Positions 6,308 through 7,987 of a stretch of DNA of 7,987 nt are shown here, piece after piece. The number at the start of each line of letters is the position of its first letter. Position 1 is the stretch's first letter. The translations under genes and the position numbers were made by a program. Below the pieces are notes generated by a model. It did no database searches. It was not told the origin of the DNA and was given only the letters and a program-made list of their open reading frames with translations. Origin of the DNA: Deltaproteobacteria bacterium (lineage in GTDB: Bacteria; Myxococcota_A; UBA9042; DTJE01). The DNA lies in NCBI GenBank assembly GCA_013151875.1, contig JAADHL010000084.1, positions 1 to 7,987 on the forward strand, given 5' to 3'.

Positions 6308-7102
6308 ATGAACAAGAAGGGGCAGGGTATCTGGGGCAAGTTTTTCGTGGCCCCGAAGAAGGAGCCTTCCAGGTCCGCTCAGTTCGAGGAGAGGTCCCGC
6401 GCCCCCGTGGTTTCGGCCCCGGATCCCGATTTCAAGGAGACTCGCCGTACAACCACCGCGTTCATCCGGGACGCGGTCAGGCAGAAAAGATTCGTGTCGG
6501 TGGCAACGAAGCTGGCGGACAAGGGCCAGCACCAGGACGCCGGACTATTGGCCCATACCGCCCTCAAGAACGGCAAGTTCGAACAGGCCATCCATATCTA
6601 TGAAAGGCTTGGCAACCACGAAAAGCTGGCGGAAGCCAATTACCTGGCAGCGCGTGACTGTCAGCGTAAGGGCGGATCCAACAAGATCGTCGTAACCCGC
6701 CTGTACGCGGCCGTCCAGTCATGCAGCAAGACTCTTGAGGACGGCGACAGTGATTCGCGCTTGCGCGTGCTGCGCAGGATGACCGTAATCAGTGATGACC
6801 TGGGCAAGGCCCTGGACAATATCGGCGATCTGCTGGGCGCGGCCGACTGCTACCTCTTTTGCGCGGGGATCTATCAGAACCTGCTGCCGTACTGCCGCAG
6901 CAGCGAGTATTTCCCCAAGGACCCCGAATTCTTCGCTTCGGTCGGCCGCAAGGTACAGGTCAGCGCGCTCAAGGCCCGTGACCGCTACAAAAGACACATC
7001 GACGAAAGCGACATTTCACCCAATGACGATCAGGGCAAGGCCCTTGTCGCCAAGCTGCGCAAGGTCAATGAAATGCTTTCGAGGGGCCAGACCGCGCGTT
7101 GA
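6308..7102 (+). CDS. Alpha-helical (TPR-like) repeat protein of unknown function
   Basis: This 264-residue protein has no signal peptide or membrane span and is predicted cytoplasmic. Residues 1-45 are basic, proline-rich and probably disordered. From about residue 46 it is a run of amphipathic helix pairs of TPR or SNAP-like solenoid character: VATKLADKGQHQDAGLLAHTAL, then GKFEQAIHIYERLGNHEKLAEANYLAARDC, then GDLLGAADCYLFCAGIYQNLLPYC, each helix about 12-20 residues with small residues at packing positions. The C-terminal 50 residues are charged and helical. Such folds usually mediate protein-protein contacts, so a scaffold or adaptor role is the natural guess. The ATG at 6308 is preceded by AAGGGGA (6293-6299) eight bases away. 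TACAAT at 6280-6285 could be a -10 element, but no good -35 is seen. The gene is divergent from the lipoprotein gene, and its stop is only 29 bases from that of the convergent GGDEF-like gene. Confidence 0.85.
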   Translation: MNKKGQGIWGKFFVAPKKEPSRSAQFEERSRAPVVSAPDPDFKETRRTTTAFIRDAVRQKRFVSVATKLADKGQHQDAGLLAHTALKNGKFEQAIHIYERLGNHEKLAEANYLAARDCQRKGGSNKIVVTRLYAAVQSCSKTLEDGDSDSRLRVLRRMTVISDDLGKALDNIGDLLGAADCYLFCAGIYQNLLPYCRSSEYFPKDPEFFASVGRKVQVSALKARDRYKRHIDESDISPNDDQGKALVAKLRKVNEMLSRGQTAR

Positions 7103-7131
7103 TGTCGCTTTGCAGGTGATTCGGCAAACGG

Positions 7132-7536
7132 TCAGGAAGGCATGTCCCCTGGAGTCTCTTCCAGGTTTCCCTTGTACATGAACACTCGCGTTTCCGGCAT
7201 TTCCAGGCCCGAGTCGGTCAGCTTTTCACGCAGGTCCCCTAGATAGGCATCGGCGCCGCTTGCTCCGCTCTCCGCCAGGATGACCCCCAACTGATTGGAT
7301 TCGAACCATCCGATTTCGTCGGTGCTGCGTCGTCGTTCCATGAGCACCTTCACGAATTCCCTGAACACCGACACCTTCATGTCACCGACTTCGAAGACGA
7401 CCAGTGAAAAGGCATGATGATTACGGTCGGCCCTTTCTCTCTCTCGAAAGAGCAGACGCGAGAGTTCGTCCTTTTGCAAAAGGCCGGGGGGCGCCGTCTT
7501 TCTTCGCGCGCGGCTCCTGATCGTGGCCATCAACAT
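7132..7536 (-). CDS. Stand-alone degenerate GGDEF-fold protein
   Basis: A 134-residue cytoplasmic protein that resembles a nucleotide-cyclase (GGDEF-like) fold without the catalytic motif. The run LSRLLFRERERADRNHHAFSL (residues 25-45), then VVFEV (46-50), corresponds to the first helix and strand. STDEIGWFESNQLGVIL (71-87) sits where active enzymes carry RxxD and GGDEF, with WFESN replacing the signature; the helix GADAYLGDLREKL follows. From memory, similar degenerate modules occur fused to bacterial sugar transferases, where they are presumed regulatory; here the module stands alone. GTP cyclisation is not expected, but nucleotide or protein binding is possible. Residues 1-20 are basic. 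The ATG at 7536 is well supported by GAGGAG (7543-7548) six bases upstream; an in-frame ATG at 7530 is the alternative. It lies 99 bases downstream of the J-domain gene on the same strand and may be co-transcribed with it. Confidence 0.8.
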   Translation of the reverse strand: MLMATIRSRARRKTAPPGLLQKDELSRLLFRERERADRNHHAFSLVVFEVGDMKVSVFREFVKVLMERRRSTDEIGWFESNQLGVILAESGASGADAYLGDLREKLTDSGLEMPETRVFMYKGNLEETPGDMPS

Positions 7537-7560
7537 GGTGTGCTCCTCGCTTGCCCCCGG

Positions 7561-7581
7561 GGCGGGTGTTCAGGACCCGCC
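7561..7581. repeat. Inverted repeat between J-domain gene and GGDEF-like gene
   Basis: GGCGGGT (7561-7567) and ACCCGCC (7575-7581) form a perfect 7-base-pair GC-rich stem with a 7-base loop. On the minus strand it lies 54 bases after the J-protein stop and 12 bases before the GAGGAG of the next gene. It could attenuate read-through or structure the leader. No U-run follows on the minus strand, so it is not a classical terminator for the J-domain gene. Confidence 0.4.
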
Positions 7582-7635
7582 TCACACCATTTTTCGACCT
7601 TTTCCTTGGAAAACTTTAGACACGCGGCCCGGATG

Positions 7636-7987
7636 TCAGCGCCTCGACCGGCGCATCAGGGCATAGATCGCGAAGCCCGCCGCCATGACAAGGCCTATCC
7701 TCGGACTGACGCGGAATCCACCGATGGTAACGCCCAGAAACAAAAGCGGCGCCAGTAATCTGAACCACCCTGCGCCCCTGGAAGTCCGGACATTGTCGGG
7801 GCCGGCATGGCCCTGGCCCATTCGGCGCATCTGGTCGTATTCAGCCCTGCGGCCCGGATCCGAAAGACATGAATATGCCTCATTCAGGCTTTTCATCCGC
7901 TCTTCGGCGTCACGCCCAGGGTTGTGGTCGGGATGATACTTCGCGGCCAGTCGATGATAGGCCGCGTCGATTACCTCGGGTTCCGCC
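7636..7987 (-). CDS. Membrane-anchored J-domain (DnaJ-like) protein, N-terminus off window
   Basis: A J-domain protein, the class that stimulates the ATPase of an Hsp70 (DnaK). The 116 visible residues begin inside helix I of the J domain. The coding frame runs through the right edge, so the ATG at 7896 is an internal methionine rather than the start. The invariant HPD tripeptide is encoded at 7927-7935 in the context KYHPDHNPG. Helix III (AEERMKSLNEAYSCLSDPGRR) and the AEYDQ close match the family well, and perhaps 10-15 N-terminal residues are missing. There is no G/F region, zinc finger or substrate-binding domain. A short linker leads to two hydrophobic segments (visible residues about 75-92 and 97-111) and an RRSRR tail. 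A short membrane hairpin would hold the J domain at the cytoplasmic face of the inner membrane, where it could recruit Hsp70 to a local task; which task cannot be told. Confidence 0.9.
   Translation of the reverse strand, partial: AEPEVIDAAYHRLAAKYHPDHNPGRDAEERMKSLNEAYSCLSDPGRRAEYDQMRRMGQGHAGPDNVRTSRGAGWFRLLAPLLFLGVTIGGFRVSPRIGLVMAAGFAIYALMRRSRR

Noticed and set aside
7894..7896. ATG at 7896 as the start of a small 86-residue membrane protein
   Set aside because: The frame upstream stays open to the window edge and encodes the HPD motif and helix II of a J domain, so this methionine is internal.

Overview
The window looks like an ordinary stretch of a moderately GC-rich Gram-negative chromosome, probably a Myxococcota or deltaproteobacterial-type lineage (inference). 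The grounds are a secreted protein built from 8-cysteine CxPxCxxKxCGxDGCGGSCGxC repeats, a periplasmic-domain MscS channel, a stand-alone GGDEF-like regulator and a tRNA without an encoded CCA end. I see no transposase, integrase, CRISPR array or phage gene.

Layout. Bases 1-1616 (minus) encode a mechanosensitive-channel protein with a signal peptide and a periplasmic domain; its C-terminus runs off the left edge. A tRNA-Pro(GGG) lies at 1743-1817 (plus), with a promoter-like sequence in front and a hairpin behind. Bases 1929-3584 (minus) encode a PAS-GAF-GGDEF diguanylate cyclase with intact catalytic and inhibitory motifs. Divergent from it, 3685-4080 (plus) encodes an unrecognised 131-residue single-span membrane protein. 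A 105-base convergent gap with two inverted repeats follows. Bases 4186-6156 (minus) encode a 656-residue probable lipoprotein with 115 cysteines: eleven 8-Cys repeats, a PPC-like beta domain, a somatomedin-B-like module and a C-terminal Lin-12/Notch-type repeat. Divergent from it, 6308-7102 (plus) encodes a helical-repeat protein of unknown function. On the right, 7132-7536 (minus) encodes a small degenerate GGDEF-fold protein, and 7636-7987 (minus) encodes a membrane-anchored J-domain protein cut by the right edge.

Genes alternate in strand and are mostly separated by gaps of 29-126 bases. Most therefore look like single transcription units, and the only plausible operon is the J-protein plus GGDEF-like pair. 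Common themes are envelope function (MscS, lipoprotein, two small membrane proteins) and nucleotide-cyclase-fold signalling (one active-looking, one degenerate), but nothing seen links them into one pathway. The most unusual object is the cysteine-rich lipoprotein, with its animal-like SMB and LNR modules and its internal 432-base block duplication.
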